Source: Chromobacterium vaccinii
GTDB lineage: Bacteria > Pseudomonadota > Gammaproteobacteria > Burkholderiales > Chromobacteriaceae
Length of the DNA stretch: 64,000 bases
Direction: 5' to 3'
Assembly: GCF_000971335.1 (NCBI RefSeq)
Contig: NZ_JZJL01000023.1
Coordinates: 1 to 64,000 of the forward strand
In this document: one piece after another, positions 53,464-63,065 of the stretch
Numbering within the stretch: the stretch's first letter is position 1
Layout of the letters: every line of letters begins with the position of its first letter
Notes under the pieces: generated by a model
What the model saw: only the letters and a program-made list of their open reading frames with translations
What the model was told of the DNA's origin: nothing
The model's database searches: none
Program-made: the position numbers and the translations under genes

Positions 53464-54303
53464 TCATTTCTCGTTGTCCACCAGGCCCTTGACGAACCAG
53501 CGCTGCATGCCGATCACCACCAGCAGCGGCGGCAGCAGGGTCAGCAACGCGGACGCCATCACCAGGTGCCACTGCACCGCGCCCTCGCCCAGCATGCCCT
53601 TGATCGCGATCACCGAGGTGGACATCGCCGGATCGTGGGTGACCAAGAGCGGCCACAGATACTGGTTCCAGCCGTAGATGAAGGTGATCACGAACAAGGC
53701 CGCGATATTGGTGCGCGACAAGGGCAGCACCACGTCCACCATGAAGCGGATCGGCCCCGCGCCGTCCACCCGCGACGCCTCCATCAATTCCTTGGGCAGC
53801 GTCATGAAGAACTGCCGCAGCAGGAAGGTGGCGGTGGCGGACGCGATCAAGGGCAGCGTCAAGCCGGTATAGCTGTTGATCAGCCCCATCTTGGTCACCA
53901 CTTCCACTGTCGGGAAGATGCGCACCTCCACCGGCAGCATCAGCGTGGCGAAGATCAGCGCAAAGCCGGTCTTGCGGAAAGGGAAGCGGAAATAAACGAT
54001 GGCGTAGGCCGACAGGAAGGAAATGACGATCTTGCCGACGGCGATCAGCATCGCCATCACGAAGCTGTTCCACAGCGTGCGCGCCAACGGCACCGCCAAT
54101 CCGCCGCTGCCGTTCCACAGCACGGTGTAAAGGTTGGTCCACAGCTGGCTGCCGGGCAGCAGCGACAGCGGCACCCGCGTCACCTGATCGGCGTCCTGGC
54201 TGGCGGCGGCGAACATCAGATACAAGGGGAAGGCCACCACCAGCATGCCCGCGATCAGCATCGCGTGGCAGAACAGGTCCAGCCCTTTGCGGTTCTCCAC
54301 CAT
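53464..54303 (-). CDS. ugpE: Glycerol-3-phosphate ABC permease UgpE
   Basis: A 279-residue inner-membrane permease with six predicted helices. The EAA loop reads [26 protein letters not shown], which docks on UgpC. The N-terminus [17 protein letters not shown] fits UgpE. ATG 54303 overlaps the ugpA stop by one base; a long upstream in-frame extension is spurious. Confidence 0.94.
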   Translation of the reverse strand: MVENRKGLDLFCHAMLIAGMLVVAFPLYLMFAAASQDADQVTRVPLSLLPGSQLWTNLYTVLWNGSGGLAVPLARTLWNSFVMAMLIAVGKIVISFLSAYAIVYFRFPFRKTGFALIFATLMLPVEVRIFPTVEVVTKMGLINSYTGLTLPLIASATATFLLRQFFMTLPKELMEASRVDGAGPIRFMVDVVLPLSRTNIAALFVITFIYGWNQYLWPLLVTHDPAMSTSVIAIKGMLGEGAVQWHLVMASALLTLLPPLLVVIGMQRWFVKGLVDNEK

Positions 54304-55184
54304 CAGTACTGCACCTTTCTTTCCACGTAACGGAACTGGATCAGCGTCAACAGGCCGACCACCGCCATCAGCACCACCGACTGCGCGGCCGAGCTGCCCA
54401 GATCCAGGCCTTTGAAGCCTTCCAGGTATACCTTGAGGATCATGGTCTCGGTCGACTTGCCCGGCCCGCCGCCGGTGGCCGCGTCGATCACTGCGAAGGT
54501 ATCGAAGAAGGCGTACACCAGGTTGACCACCAGCAGGAAGAAGCTGGTCGGCGACAACAGCGGGAACACCAGGTCGCGGAAACGGCGCAAGGGTCCGGCG
54601 CCGTCTATCGCGGCGGCTTCGATCAAGGACGCCGGTATCGCCTGCAGGCCGGCGTAGAAGAACAGGAAGTTGTAGCTGATCTGCTTCCAGGCCGAGGCCA
54701 GCACCACTAGCAGCAGCGCCTGGCCGCCATTCAATGCGTGGTTCCACTCGTAGCCGGCCTCGCGCAGCAGATAGCTGATCCAGCCCAGGCTGGGGTTGAA
54801 CAGGAACAGCCACAGCACCGCCACCACCGACGGCGCGATGGCGTACGGCGCGATCAGCACCGTCTGGTAAATGCGGCGGCCGCGGACGATCTGGTTGGCC
54901 ATCACCGCCAGGATCAGCGCGCTGCCGGTGCCCAGCAAGGTCACCAGCGCGCTGAACAGCAGCGTGGTCTGGATGGTGCCCAGATACAGCCGGTCATGAA
55001 ACAGCAGGCTGAAATTGGCCAGGCCGACGAACTGGCTGTCCAGGCCGAACGGGTCCTGCTGCTGCACCGACTGCCACAAGGCTTCCAGCGCCGGCCACAG
55101 GAAGAAGATCAAGGTGATCGCCAGCTGCGGCGCCATCAAGGCGAAGCCCAGCCAGCGATTGGAAAAATGAATGCGATTCTGCAT
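54303..55184 (-). CDS. ugpA: Glycerol-3-phosphate ABC permease UgpA
   Basis: A 293-residue inner-membrane permease with six predicted helices and the EAA loop [27 protein letters not shown]. Its partner UgpE follows directly. The ugpB stop lies 57 bases upstream, the spacer holding no clear terminator. Confidence 0.94.
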   Translation of the reverse strand: MQNRIHFSNRWLGFALMAPQLAITLIFFLWPALEALWQSVQQQDPFGLDSQFVGLANFSLLFHDRLYLGTIQTTLLFSALVTLLGTGSALILAVMANQIVRGRRIYQTVLIAPYAIAPSVVAVLWLFLFNPSLGWISYLLREAGYEWNHALNGGQALLLVVLASAWKQISYNFLFFYAGLQAIPASLIEAAAIDGAGPLRRFRDLVFPLLSPTSFFLLVVNLVYAFFDTFAVIDAATGGGPGKSTETMILKVYLEGFKGLDLGSSAAQSVVLMAVVGLLTLIQFRYVERKVQY

Positions 55185-55241
55185 GCGTGGACTCTATCGA
55201 GAAAAACGGGCGGCCTCGCGGCGCGCCCGTTTCCGGAGGGA

Positions 55242-56570
55242 TCAGTTGGCGGTTTTCTCGAAGCGGCGCAGCAGCTCGTTGCCGCGCAGCACGGCGCTGT
55301 CCAGCGCGGCCTTGGCGCTCTTCTTGCCGGTCCACACCTCCTCCAGCTCCTCGTCCATCACGGTGCGGATCTGCGGCATATAGCCCAGGCGCAGGCCGCG
55401 GGTATAGGACTTGGGCGGCTTGTTCTGCATCTGGCGGGTGGCGATGTCGGCGCCCGGGTTCTTGTCGTAGAAGCCCTGCTTGCGCGACAGATCGTAAGCC
55501 GCGGTCACCACCGGCAGGTAGCCGGTGTCCTGGTGCCACTTGGCCATCACCTCCGGCGACACCAGCATCTTGAAGAAGCGGGCCACGCCCTTGTACTCGG
55601 CCGGGGACTTGCCGGCCATCACCCACAGGCTGGCGCCGCCGATCAAGGCGTTCTGCGGCGCGCCCTTCACCGCCGGATCGTAGGGCATCATGCCCATGCC
55701 GAAGGCGAACTTGGCGTTCTTGCGGATATTGGCCAGCGAGCCGGAGCTGCCGGTCATGATGCCGCATTCGCCGCTATAGAACTTCAGCGTGGCCTCGTCC
55801 TTGCGGCCGGCATAGCTGAACGTGCCCTCCTTGGCCATCTTGGCCAGGAATTCGATGTGCTTGACCTGGACCGATCCGTTGAACTGCAGCGTGGCGTTGC
55901 TGCCGCCGAAGCCGTTGTCCTGGCTGGCGAACGGCAGGCTGTGCCAGGCGCTGAAGTTCTCCAGCTGCACCCAGCCCTGCCAGCCGGTGCTGTAGCCGCA
56001 GCGCATGCCGGAAGCCTTCAGCTTGGCGGCGGCGGCGGCCAGTTCGGGCCAGGTCTTGGGCGGCGCGTCCGGCAGGCCGGCCTTCTTGAACGCGTCCTTG
56101 TTGTAGTACAGCACCGGGGTGGAGCTGTTGAACGGCAAGGACAGCAGATGGCCGGTCTTGGCGTCGCTGTAATAGCTGGCCACCGCCGGGATGAAGGCTT
56201 TTTCGTCCAGCTTCTCGCCGGCGTCGGCCATCACCTGGTATACCGGCTTGACCGCTTTCTTGGCCTGGATCATGGTGGCGGTGCCCACTTCGAACACCTG
56301 GACGACGGCGGGCGCGTTGCCGCTGCGGTAGGCGGCGATGGCCGCGGCCAGAGACTCGTCGTACTGGCCCTTGTACACCGGCACCACCTTGTAGTCCTTC
56401 TGGCTGGCGTTGAACTGGGCGGCGATGGCGTTGACGCGGTCGCCCAGCGAGCCTTCCATCGAATGCCAGAACTGGATTTCGGTGGCGGCCTGCGCCGGCA
56501 GGGACAGGGCCAGCGTCAGCGGCGCGAGCGCGGCGGCGCGGCGTAAGGCGGGGGACAGGGCTCGGGACAT
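55242..56570 (-). CDS. ugpB: Glycerol-3-phosphate-binding protein UgpB
   Basis: A 442-residue periplasmic binding protein. The signal peptide runs to [55 protein letters not shown] and the middle [22 protein letters not shown] match UgpB, which binds glycerol-3-phosphate and glycerophosphocholine. The ATG at 56570 is preferred because GGAGAAG lies five bases upstream; an alternative is four codons earlier. First gene of the operon, with a Pho box upstream. Confidence 0.95.
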   Translation of the reverse strand: MSRALSPALRRAAALAPLTLALSLPAQAATEIQFWHSMEGSLGDRVNAIAAQFNASQKDYKVVPVYKGQYDESLAAAIAAYRSGNAPAVVQVFEVGTATMIQAKKAVKPVYQVMADAGEKLDEKAFIPAVASYYSDAKTGHLLSLPFNSSTPVLYYNKDAFKKAGLPDAPPKTWPELAAAAAKLKASGMRCGYSTGWQGWVQLENFSAWHSLPFASQDNGFGGSNATLQFNGSVQVKHIEFLAKMAKEGTFSYAGRKDEATLKFYSGECGIMTGSSGSLANIRKNAKFAFGMGMMPYDPAVKGAPQNALIGGASLWVMAGKSPAEYKGVARFFKMLVSPEVMAKWHQDTGYLPVVTAAYDLSRKQGFYDKNPGADIATRQMQNKPPKSYTRGLRLGYMPQIRTVMDEELEEVWTGKKSAKAALDSAVLRGNELLRRFEKTAN

Positions 56571-56625
56571 CGGCTTCTCCATTTATCGTTATGGCGGCTG
56601 GCATTCACGCGGCGGATTGTGGCCG

Positions 56626-56661
56626 GACAAAATGACAGTAGCGTTACAATAATATGACATT
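56626..56661 (-). promoter_or_regulatory. Pho box upstream of ugpB
   Basis: On the minus strand ATGTCATATTATTGTAAC is followed by ACTGTCATTTTGTCC. TGTCAT, TGTAAC and TGTCAT half-sites recur at 11-12 base intervals, as in PhoB boxes (CTGTCAT-N4-CTGTCAC). It lies 60-90 bases upstream of the ugpB ATG, a suitable place for activation under phosphate limitation. Confidence 0.7.
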
Positions 56662-56699
56662 AAATTTGCATCAAGACGCAAAAAAGGAATGAAGACGCA

Positions 56700-56731
56700 A
56701 AAAAAGCGCGCCGGCATGGCGCGCTTTTTTG
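56700..56731. terminator. Terminator after cioB
   Basis: A-run plus GCGCGCC pairs with GGCGCGC plus T-run around a short loop. It lies just past the cioB stop and also insulates the ugpB promoter. Confidence 0.85.
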
Positions 56732-56745
56732 TTTTTCCCTCTCAA

Positions 56746-57756
56746 CTATTGGTAGCTGAGCTTGTCGGCCTTGCCCCAGAACACCCGGTAGGCGAAGGCG
56801 GTGTAGCCGATGATGCAGGGCAGCACCACGATGGCGCCCCACAGTATCACCCATAGCGCCTCCGGGTCCGCCGCCGCCTGCCAGATGGTCATCTTGCCCA
56901 GCACCACCTCGGGAAACACGCTGTAAGTCAGGCCCCAGAACGACAGCAGCACGATGCCGACGCTGGCGGCGAACGGCAGCCAGCAGAAGCTGTCGTTGCC
57001 GGCCGCCTGGCGGCGGGCCAGCCTGGGCAGGCAAGCGATCAGCAGCACGAACAGCGCCAGCGTGCCCAGCGGCAGCGGCAGCAACAGCAGGAATTGCGGC
57101 AGCGCGAACCACTTGGCGGCGATGGCCGGATTGGCCAGCGGCGTCACCAGCGACACCGCCACCACCGCGGTGCCGGCGCCGTACAGGCTCAGCTGCGCCC
57201 AGCGTATCGCCTTGGCCTGCAAGCCGCCATGGGCCTTCATCACCAGCCAGCAGGCGCCGAGCAGCGCGTAGGCCAGCGCCAGGCCGATGCCCACCACCAG
57301 AGAGAACAGCCAGGAGGTGGAGGTGTCGGCGAAGCCGGTCAGATAGCGGCCCAGCATCACGCCCTGGGCCAGCGCCGCCAGCATCGAGCCGCCGGCGAAG
57401 GCCGCGTTCCACCACGGCTTGTGCGGGTCCTGCGCCTTGACGCGGAAGTCGAAGGCCACGCCGCGCAGGATCAGCCCCACCAGCATCGCCAGCACCGGCA
57501 GATACAGCGCGCCGAACACCACGCCGTGCGCCAGCGGGAAGGCCACCAGCAGCAGGCCCGCGCCCAGCACCAGCCAGGTTTCGTTGGCGTCCCAGAACGG
57601 CCCGATGGACGCGATCATCAGATCCTTTTCCTCATCGCAGGCCAGCGGCAGCAGGATGCCGACGCCAAGGTCGAAGCCATCCAGCACCACGTACACCAGC
57701 ATCGCCAGCGCCATCAGCCCGGCGAATACCGCCGGCAGGTAATAAGCCTCGCTCAT
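56746..57756 (-). CDS. cioB: Cyanide-insensitive terminal oxidase subunit II
   Basis: A 336-residue membrane subunit of a bd-type quinol oxidase (CydB/CioB family). YVVLDGFDLGVGILLPL and IGPFWDANETWLVLGAGLLL are the family signatures. It stabilises the haem d site of subunit I. The ATG overlaps the cioA stop (ATGA). Confidence 0.94.
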   Translation of the reverse strand: MSEAYYLPAVFAGLMALAMLVYVVLDGFDLGVGILLPLACDEEKDLMIASIGPFWDANETWLVLGAGLLLVAFPLAHGVVFGALYLPVLAMLVGLILRGVAFDFRVKAQDPHKPWWNAAFAGGSMLAALAQGVMLGRYLTGFADTSTSWLFSLVVGIGLALAYALLGACWLVMKAHGGLQAKAIRWAQLSLYGAGTAVVAVSLVTPLANPAIAAKWFALPQFLLLLPLPLGTLALFVLLIACLPRLARRQAAGNDSFCWLPFAASVGIVLLSFWGLTYSVFPEVVLGKMTIWQAAADPEALWVILWGAIVVLPCIIGYTAFAYRVFWGKADKLSYQ

Positions 57757-59099
57757 GCCAGTTTCTCCTTCAGTTGGGCGGCGGCCGCCAGTTCAGGCGC
57801 GCCGGCCTTGCGCGCCAGGTGGAACAGTACCGAGACATAGGCCACCAGCAGCAGCGCGTACAAGGTCAGATAGGTGCCAAGCGAGGTGAACAGCATGGGC
57901 GCGGTGGCCGCCCCCGCCGCCTGCGCGGTGGTGAGGATGCCGGTCACCAGCCAGGGCTGGCGGCCGATCTCGGTGACGAACCAGCCGGCCAGCGTGGCGA
58001 TCCAGCCGGAAAAGGTCATCGCCACCAACAGGCGCGCCAGCTTGGGATTCAGTTCGCCGCGCTTCTTCAGCTGCCAGGCGGCCAGCCACGACGCCAGCAG
58101 CATCAGCCCGCCCATCGCCACCATCACGCGGAAACTCCAGAACACCTTGGCCACCGGCGGATGCTGCTCGAACTCGTTCAAGCCCTTGATCTCGCCGCCC
58201 CACTGGTGGGTGAGGATCAGGCTGCCCAACTGCGGCACGCCGATGGCGTAATCGTTGCTGCGGGTTTCGGCGTTGGGCAGCGCGAACAGCAGCAGCGGCA
58301 CATCCTTCTCGGTATGCCAGATGCCTTCTATCGCCGCCAGCTTGGCCGGCTGGTGCTTCAGGGTGTTGAGGCCATGCATGTCGCCGACGAACATCTGCAG
58401 CGGAATCAGCAACGCGGCCAGGAACACGCCGGTCTTCAAGGCCACCATCATGCCGCGGCCACGCTCGCCGCGCAGGTAGCGGTAGGCGGACAGGCCAGCG
58501 ATCAGGAAAGCCACGGTCAGGCCGGAGGCCAGCAGCATGTGGGTCAGCCGGTACGGCATCGACGGGTTGAAGATCACGTCAATCCAGCTGAGCACATGGG
58601 CGCGGCCGTCGCGCATCACGTGTCCGGTCGGCGTCTGCATCCAGGAATTGAGCGCGATGATCCAGAACGCCGACAGCGTGTTGCCGCCCGCCACCAGCAA
58701 GGTGGACAACGTGTGCACCTTCTCCGGCACCCGGCTCCGCCCGAACAGCATGATGCCGAGGAAACCGGCCTCCAGGAAGAAAGCGGTCAGTATCTCGTAG
58801 GCCAGCAGCGGACCGGCGATATTGCCCACCGTCTGCATATAGCCCGGCCAGTTGGTGCCGAACTGGAAGCTCATCGTCACGCCGGACACCACGCCCAGCG
58901 CGAACGACAGCGCGAAGATCTTCACCCAGAAGCCGTAGGCGTCCATCCAGCCCTGGTCGCCGGTCTGGCGGAAACGCACCTTGAAGAACAGCAGCACCCA
59001 GGCCATCGCGATATTGATGGTGGGAAACAGGATGTGAAAGCTGATATTGGTGGCGAACTGGATGCGCGCCAGCGTGACGGGGTCGATTTCAGTCATCAT
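57753..59099 (-). CDS. cioA: Cyanide-insensitive terminal oxidase subunit I
   Basis: A 448-residue haem-bearing subunit of a bd-type quinol oxidase. ARIQFATNISFHILFPTINIA holds the first haem ligand His, GTNWPGYMQTVGNIAGPLLAYE and WGGEIKGLNEF are in conserved or quinol-facing regions. The short Q-loop and the length below 500 residues favour the CioA group over long-loop E. coli CydA. CioAB-type oxidases keep respiration going in cyanide, which Chromobacterium makes. It overlaps the regulator gene upstream (ATGA). Confidence 0.94.
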   Translation of the reverse strand: MMTEIDPVTLARIQFATNISFHILFPTINIAMAWVLLFFKVRFRQTGDQGWMDAYGFWVKIFALSFALGVVSGVTMSFQFGTNWPGYMQTVGNIAGPLLAYEILTAFFLEAGFLGIMLFGRSRVPEKVHTLSTLLVAGGNTLSAFWIIALNSWMQTPTGHVMRDGRAHVLSWIDVIFNPSMPYRLTHMLLASGLTVAFLIAGLSAYRYLRGERGRGMMVALKTGVFLAALLIPLQMFVGDMHGLNTLKHQPAKLAAIEGIWHTEKDVPLLLFALPNAETRSNDYAIGVPQLGSLILTHQWGGEIKGLNEFEQHPPVAKVFWSFRVMVAMGGLMLLASWLAAWQLKKRGELNPKLARLLVAMTFSGWIATLAGWFVTEIGRQPWLVTGILTTAQAAGAATAPMLFTSLGTYLTLYALLLVAYVSVLFHLARKAGAPELAAAAQLKEKLA

Positions 59100-59671
59100 T
59101 CGGCGTGCTCCCGGTCATGGTCGCGGTTGCCCAGACGGGACAGGGATTGGGTGAATTGCAGCACCTTCTGCACTTGCGAGCCCAGCTTCATCAGCCGCTG
59201 CAGGGTTTCCACGTCCATATGCTGGATGTCGGAGAACCAGGTGGTGACCAGTTCGATCAGCTGGTACATCTCCTTCATCCTGGCCTGCGCGTGCTGCTCG
59301 GCCTCGCTGGCCGGGCTTTCCATGATGGCGCCGCGCAGCATGGTCAGCGTCGGCTCCACCTCGCGCTTCTTGCGCTCCTCGGCCAGGGTTTTGAAGATCA
59401 GCCACACGTCCTCCGGGGTGGAGAAGTATTCGCGGCGGTCGCCGGGAAAGTGCTGCAGCTTGACCAGCCGCCACGACTGCAGCTCCTTCAGCCCCATGCT
59501 GACGTTGGAGCGGGAACAGCCTATCGCCTCGCCGATCTCGTCGGCGTTCAGCGGTTTTTCCGATACGTACAACAAGGCGTAGATCTGGCCGACGGTGCGG
59601 TTGATGCCCCAACGGCTGCCCATCTCGCCGAAGTGCAGCACGAAGGCCTGCACCAGAGGTGGAATATTCAT
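59096..59671 (-). CDS. GbsR/MarR-type regulator of cio operon
   Basis: A 191-residue GbsR-like protein with a MarR winged helix-turn-helix (LNADEIGEAIGCSRSNVSMGLKELQSWRLVKLQHFPGDRREYF, about residues 40-82). A C-terminal helical region follows, probably for dimerisation. GbsR-type genes ahead of cioAB are common in betaproteobacteria. Its stop overlaps cioA, so it is co-transcribed and may autoregulate the operon. The ligand is unknown. Confidence 0.9.
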   Translation of the reverse strand: MNIPPLVQAFVLHFGEMGSRWGINRTVGQIYALLYVSEKPLNADEIGEAIGCSRSNVSMGLKELQSWRLVKLQHFPGDRREYFSTPEDVWLIFKTLAEERKKREVEPTLTMLRGAIMESPASEAEQHAQARMKEMYQLIELVTTWFSDIQHMDVETLQRLMKLGSQVQKVLQFTQSLSRLGNRDHDREHAE

Positions 59672-59703
59672 GACATTCTCAACTTTCAGTAATTTCTGAA
59701 ACT

Positions 59704-59717
59704 TTGATATGAATCAT
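59704..59717. promoter_or_regulatory. ANR/FNR-type box upstream of gbsR-cioAB
   Basis: TTGATATGAATCAT differs from the TTGAT-N4-ATCAA consensus only at the last base. It lies 33-46 bases upstream of the first gene of the cio operon, where binding could overlap the promoter. ANR represses cioAB at low oxygen in Pseudomonas aeruginosa. Confidence 0.6.
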
Positions 59718-59800
59718 AGTTGCCGAAGATAGTTCGAGTCAAGATGAACAAAGTCTGATCTGTAGGCTTGACCACAAGCCATCGTCATTAAGAAGGCCGC

Positions 59801-59827
59801 AAAAAAGGCCATGCATGGCATGGCCTT
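59801..59827 (-). terminator. Leftward terminator upstream of cio operon
   Basis: AAGGCCATGC pairs with GCATGGCCTT, and on the minus strand the stem is followed by TTTTTT. It would end a leftward transcript coming from the 59.83-60.3 kb spacer, although no gene is evident there. This hints at a non-coding or antisense transcript. Confidence 0.6.
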
Positions 59828-60415
59828 GATCGTGAGAACCCGCGCTTCGATGCCGTTGGCAACACGCCGCGCCCACGTTTCAGCGGCAGGCCCGCGCTCG
59901 CCGGCCTGGCTTGATGGGCGGCGCTTCGCCGCCTGTCCGCCCTACTCCCGATGGCACTCTTCTTCCGGATGCCCGCCTCGCAAACAGCGCGCCGCCGCGC
60001 CATCCTTCGAACAGGTTTCGACAATGCCAGCCGCTGGCGCAAACCGGAGCCGTTAAAATGAATCGGGGTTGTCGAAGCTTACCTCTTCGACAACCCCGTT
60101 CAAGGGCGGCTTTGCCGCTCTCATCCTCCCCTTTGCAGACTGGCGCGCGGGCCTCCCGACCCTGCTCACAGCTCCGGATGGATAAAGCAAACAGCGTGCC
60201 AGCCTGCATTGCGTTTGAAAACGCCGTTTCAAACAAACATATCAAGGTGAAGCACCAAAATTGGCACCATTACGGTGCGATACCGATATAAAACGCACCA
60301 ATATGAAACATTAGTTAACACTTGCTGTCAGTTTAATGAATTCCGTCCACTAGAACTGTCATCTTTAGCCCTTATCCTAGACGGACAGGCAACACACATA
60401 ACAAGGAGAATGACC
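59828..60415. other. Structured gene-free spacer
   Basis: About 590 bases without a convincing gene. It holds GGCGGCG-CTT-CGCCGCC (59917-59933) and a perfect 14-base hairpin (CGGGGTTGTCGAAG / CTTCGACAACCCCG, 60064-60098, seven-base loop). Several 60-125-codon open frames exist in conflicting directions, which is typical of GC-rich non-coding sequence. The right side becomes AT-rich towards the promoter of the following gene. Confidence 0.5.
60064..60098. repeat. Perfect 14-base hairpin
   Basis: Two perfect 14-base arms around the loop CTTACCT lie alone in a gene-free spacer. No U-tract follows. It may be part of an intergenic repeat family or an RNA structure. Confidence 0.7.
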
Positions 60416-60745
60416 ATGGCCCCGTTCCAGGACCTTCTGCAAACCCTGCCAGCCACCGACGGCATCGAAGCCATCGTCTTGCTCAACCCGGAAGGCGAAG
60501 CGATGCACCGGCTGGAAAACCTGCCCGGCACCGCCGGCTCGCTGCGCGTCTACCACGCGCTGGTCAAACGCCATGGCCACATCGACCGCAAGGCCGCGCG
60601 CGAGGGGCTGGAGCTGTTCGCCGAACACACCGCCTCCGCCCGCGCCCATCCCGGCAGCCATCCCAATATCGACCGCCTGCTGGCCATCGCGGAACAAGGC
60701 GCGCCCGGCTTGCGCGCCCGCGTGGTGCTGAAGACGGAAGACTGA
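60416..60745 (+). CDS. DUF2322-like small protein
   Basis: A 109-residue soluble protein. The segments GIEAIVLLNPEGEAMHRLENLPGTAGSLRVYHAL and REGLELFAEHTASARAHPGSHPNIDRLL match what I recall of DUF2322, a betaproteobacterial family of unknown function. AAGGAG is eight bases before ATG 60416; another ATG two codons earlier is too close. Convergent with the Dcu gene, one base apart. Confidence 0.8.
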   Translation: MAPFQDLLQTLPATDGIEAIVLLNPEGEAMHRLENLPGTAGSLRVYHALVKRHGHIDRKAAREGLELFAEHTASARAHPGSHPNIDRLLAIAEQGAPGLRARVVLKTED

Positions 60746-60746
60746 A

Positions 60747-62057
60747 TCACCGCAGCGCCATCAGCCCGAACCCCGCCGCGATCGACACCGCGGTGCTCAC
60801 CAGGCCCGGCACGATGAAGCTGTGGTTGAACACCCAGCGCCCGATGCGGGTGGTGCCGGTGTAATCCATCTCCACCGCGGCGATCAGGCTGGGATAGCTG
60901 GGCAGCACATAGACGCCCACCACAGCTGGATAAATGGCGATCAGCACCGGCGCCGCGATGCCCAGCGACACCCCCAGCGGCATCATCACCTTGGTGGTCG
61001 CCCCCTGGCTGAACAGAATCACCGCCATCGTGAACACCGCGAAGGCGAACAGCCACGGCGCCGATTCGATGATGCCGACGATGTTGTGCTTGAACAGCGG
61101 CAGATTGGCCTGGATGAAGGTATCGCTCATCCACGCCGCGCCCAGGATGGTCACCGCCGCCACCGCGCCGGAACGGAACATGCTGCCGGACACCATGGCC
61201 TGCAGATCGGCCTTGCACGCCAATACCGCCAGCGCGGAATAAGCCAGCATGCACATCTGGATCACATCCACCATCGCCACCGGCTCCATGCCTTTGGCGC
61301 CGGGCCAGGCCGGCCGCAGCTGGGGCATGGCGGCCAGGCATACGATCAGCGCCACGGTGAACAGGAAACCGTATACCGACCAGGCGGCGGTGCGCGGCAA
61401 GGCCTCGTCCGAGCTGGCTTGCGGCCGGCTGACCCGCCCTTCTTCCAGCCTGCGGCGGTAGACCGGGTCATCGGCCAGCTCGCAGCCGTAGCGCAACATA
61501 ACCGCGCCGCCCGCCAGCGCGCCCAGCAGCGTCGCCGGGATGCTGATCATGATGATGTCGGTCAGCGCGACGCCGTGCGGCGCCAGCACCGTGGCCAGCG
61601 CCACCGTGGCGGCCGATACCGGGCAGGCGACGATGGCGTTCTGCGACGCCACGGTCAGGCCGGCCAGCGGCCGTTCCGGCCGGATGCCGGTCTTCTCGGC
61701 CACTTCCACCACGATGGGCATCAGCGCCAGCGCGATGAAGCCGGTGCCGGCGAGAAAGGTGGACAGCCAGCCCACCAGCGGCGCCAGCAGCACGATGTGG
61801 CGGGGATTGCGCCGCAACAGCCGCGCGGCCACGCCCACCATATAGTCCAGCCCGCGCGCCGATTGCAGCGCCGCCGACGCGGTGATGACCGAGATGATTA
61901 TCAGGATCACGTCTATCGGCGCGTGGCCTGGCTTGAGGCCGAAGACGAAGGTCAGGATGAACAGGCCGGCGCCGCCGGTGACGCCCAACCCGATGCCGCC
62001 CATGCGCACGCCGAGGAAGATCAGCCCCAGCACGACTACGAGTTGCAGGTATACCAT
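60747..62057 (-). CDS. Dcu-type C4-dicarboxylate transporter
   Basis: A 436-residue inner-membrane carrier of the DcuA/DcuB family. LQLVVVLGLIFLGVRMGGIGLGVTGGAGL, GTGFIALALMPIVVEVAEKTGIRPERPL and ASQNAIVACPVSAATVAL are characteristic. It exchanges or imports fumarate, malate, aspartate and succinate, usually under anaerobic conditions. The ATG at 62057 begins MVYLQ; the longer frame to 63083 is a spurious extension through the neighbouring gene. Only a poor FNR-like site (TTGTCCACGATCA, 62113-62125) was seen upstream. Confidence 0.9.
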   Translation of the reverse strand: MVYLQLVVVLGLIFLGVRMGGIGLGVTGGAGLFILTFVFGLKPGHAPIDVILIIISVITASAALQSARGLDYMVGVAARLLRRNPRHIVLLAPLVGWLSTFLAGTGFIALALMPIVVEVAEKTGIRPERPLAGLTVASQNAIVACPVSAATVALATVLAPHGVALTDIIMISIPATLLGALAGGAVMLRYGCELADDPVYRRRLEEGRVSRPQASSDEALPRTAAWSVYGFLFTVALIVCLAAMPQLRPAWPGAKGMEPVAMVDVIQMCMLAYSALAVLACKADLQAMVSGSMFRSGAVAAVTILGAAWMSDTFIQANLPLFKHNIVGIIESAPWLFAFAVFTMAVILFSQGATTKVMMPLGVSLGIAAPVLIAIYPAVVGVYVLPSYPSLIAAVEMDYTGTTRIGRWVFNHSFIVPGLVSTAVSIAAGFGLMALR

Positions 62058-62143
62058 GATGCGACTTTCTGCATTGTCAGGCTCATATTGTCGCAATAAG
62101 CCAACATCCGCGGATTGTCCACGATCAGAGTATTCTGATATTC

Positions 62144-63052
62144 CTACAAATCGCGCGCCATCGCGATCTCGCAAGCGCCATGGCCGGTATCGCCCCAATG
62201 CGCGTCCAGCCGGGCAAAGCCCTCGGACGCGTACAGCGCCGTCGCCTCGCCCAGCGCGGCGGTCGTTTCCAGATAACTCTGCCGATAGCCCTGCGCCCGC
62301 GCCTCGTCCAGCAACAGCCGCAGCAAACGCCGTCCCAGGCCGCGGCCGCGCAGCGCGGCGTCGAAATACATCTTCTGCAGCTCGCAAACGCCGGCCGAGC
62401 CCCCCGCCAGCGGCGCGATGCCGCCGCCGCCGAGCAGCCGCCCGTCCGGGGCGATCACCACCAGGTAGCGCGAGCCCGGCCGGTCGTAAACCGGATGCAG
62501 CGCGTCCAGCTGCGGATCGAGAAAGCTGCAGCCCTCCCCCAGGCCGTATTCGGCCGACACCCGCCGGATCAGCGCCGCCAGCGCGCCGTTGTCCGCCGCC
62601 GCCAGCGGCCGGATCGCGTAACCGCGCTGCCGGTCGGCATGCAGCAACGCCCGGCGATAGACGCGCAAGCCGTCCTCCAGCGCCGCCCGCTCCGGCGGGT
62701 CCAGTTGCGCCAGCACCCGCGCCATATCGGCGTCCATCGCCGCATGCAGGCGCCGCAGCCAGTCGCGGCCTTGGCCGGTCAGCTCGGCCTGCTTGCTGCG
62801 GCCGTCTGCCGGGTCCGCCAGCCAGGCGATCAGCCCGCGCTCGGCCAGCCGCTGCAGCGGCCGGCTGCTGTTGGACTTGTCCACCCGCAGACGGCTGGCC
62901 AATTGCTGATTGCTGGCCGGTCCCGCCTCCAGCTCGATCAGCAGATGCGCCTCCACCGGGCTCAGCTCCACCTCGCCGCAGCGGCCGGCCAGCATGCCCA
63001 GCTCCCTGACGATGTCGCGCGACAAGGCGCGCAGCTCCCGTTCGTCCATCAT
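62144..63052 (-). CDS. MarR-GNAT fusion protein
   Basis: A 302-residue two-domain protein. Residues 1 to about 145 form a MarR winged helix-turn-helix (ASNQQLASRLRVDKSNSSRPLQRLAERGLIAWLADPADGRSKQAEL). Residues from about 150 form a GNAT acetyltransferase (MYFDAALRGRGLGRRLLRLLLDEA as the acetyl-CoA loop). Such fusions couple ligand acetylation or sensing to gene control; the substrate is unknown. ATG 63052 is preceded by AAAGAG. Two palindromes just upstream are likely autoregulatory sites. Confidence 0.9.
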   Translation of the reverse strand: MMDERELRALSRDIVRELGMLAGRCGEVELSPVEAHLLIELEAGPASNQQLASRLRVDKSNSSRPLQRLAERGLIAWLADPADGRSKQAELTGQGRDWLRRLHAAMDADMARVLAQLDPPERAALEDGLRVYRRALLHADRQRGYAIRPLAAADNGALAALIRRVSAEYGLGEGCSFLDPQLDALHPVYDRPGSRYLVVIAPDGRLLGGGGIAPLAGGSAGVCELQKMYFDAALRGRGLGRRLLRLLLDEARAQGYRQSYLETTAALGEATALYASEGFARLDAHWGDTGHGACEIAMARDL

Positions 63053-63065
63053 GCGTCTCTTTACA

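Noticed and set aside
54738-56546. Rightward open frame of 602 codons
   Set aside because: Antisense shadow of ugpA and ugpB, rich in His, Gln, Arg and Gly with no domain; typical of GC-rich complement strands. The same applies to 57774-59582.
59880-60245. Leftward 121-codon gene
   Set aside because: No family resemblance or ribosome site; competing frames of similar length exist on the other strand, and stable hairpins run through it.
62105-62130. FNR box upstream of the Dcu transporter
   Set aside because: TTGTCCACGATCA matches only part of the consensus, so it was not listed as a site despite the expected anaerobic role.
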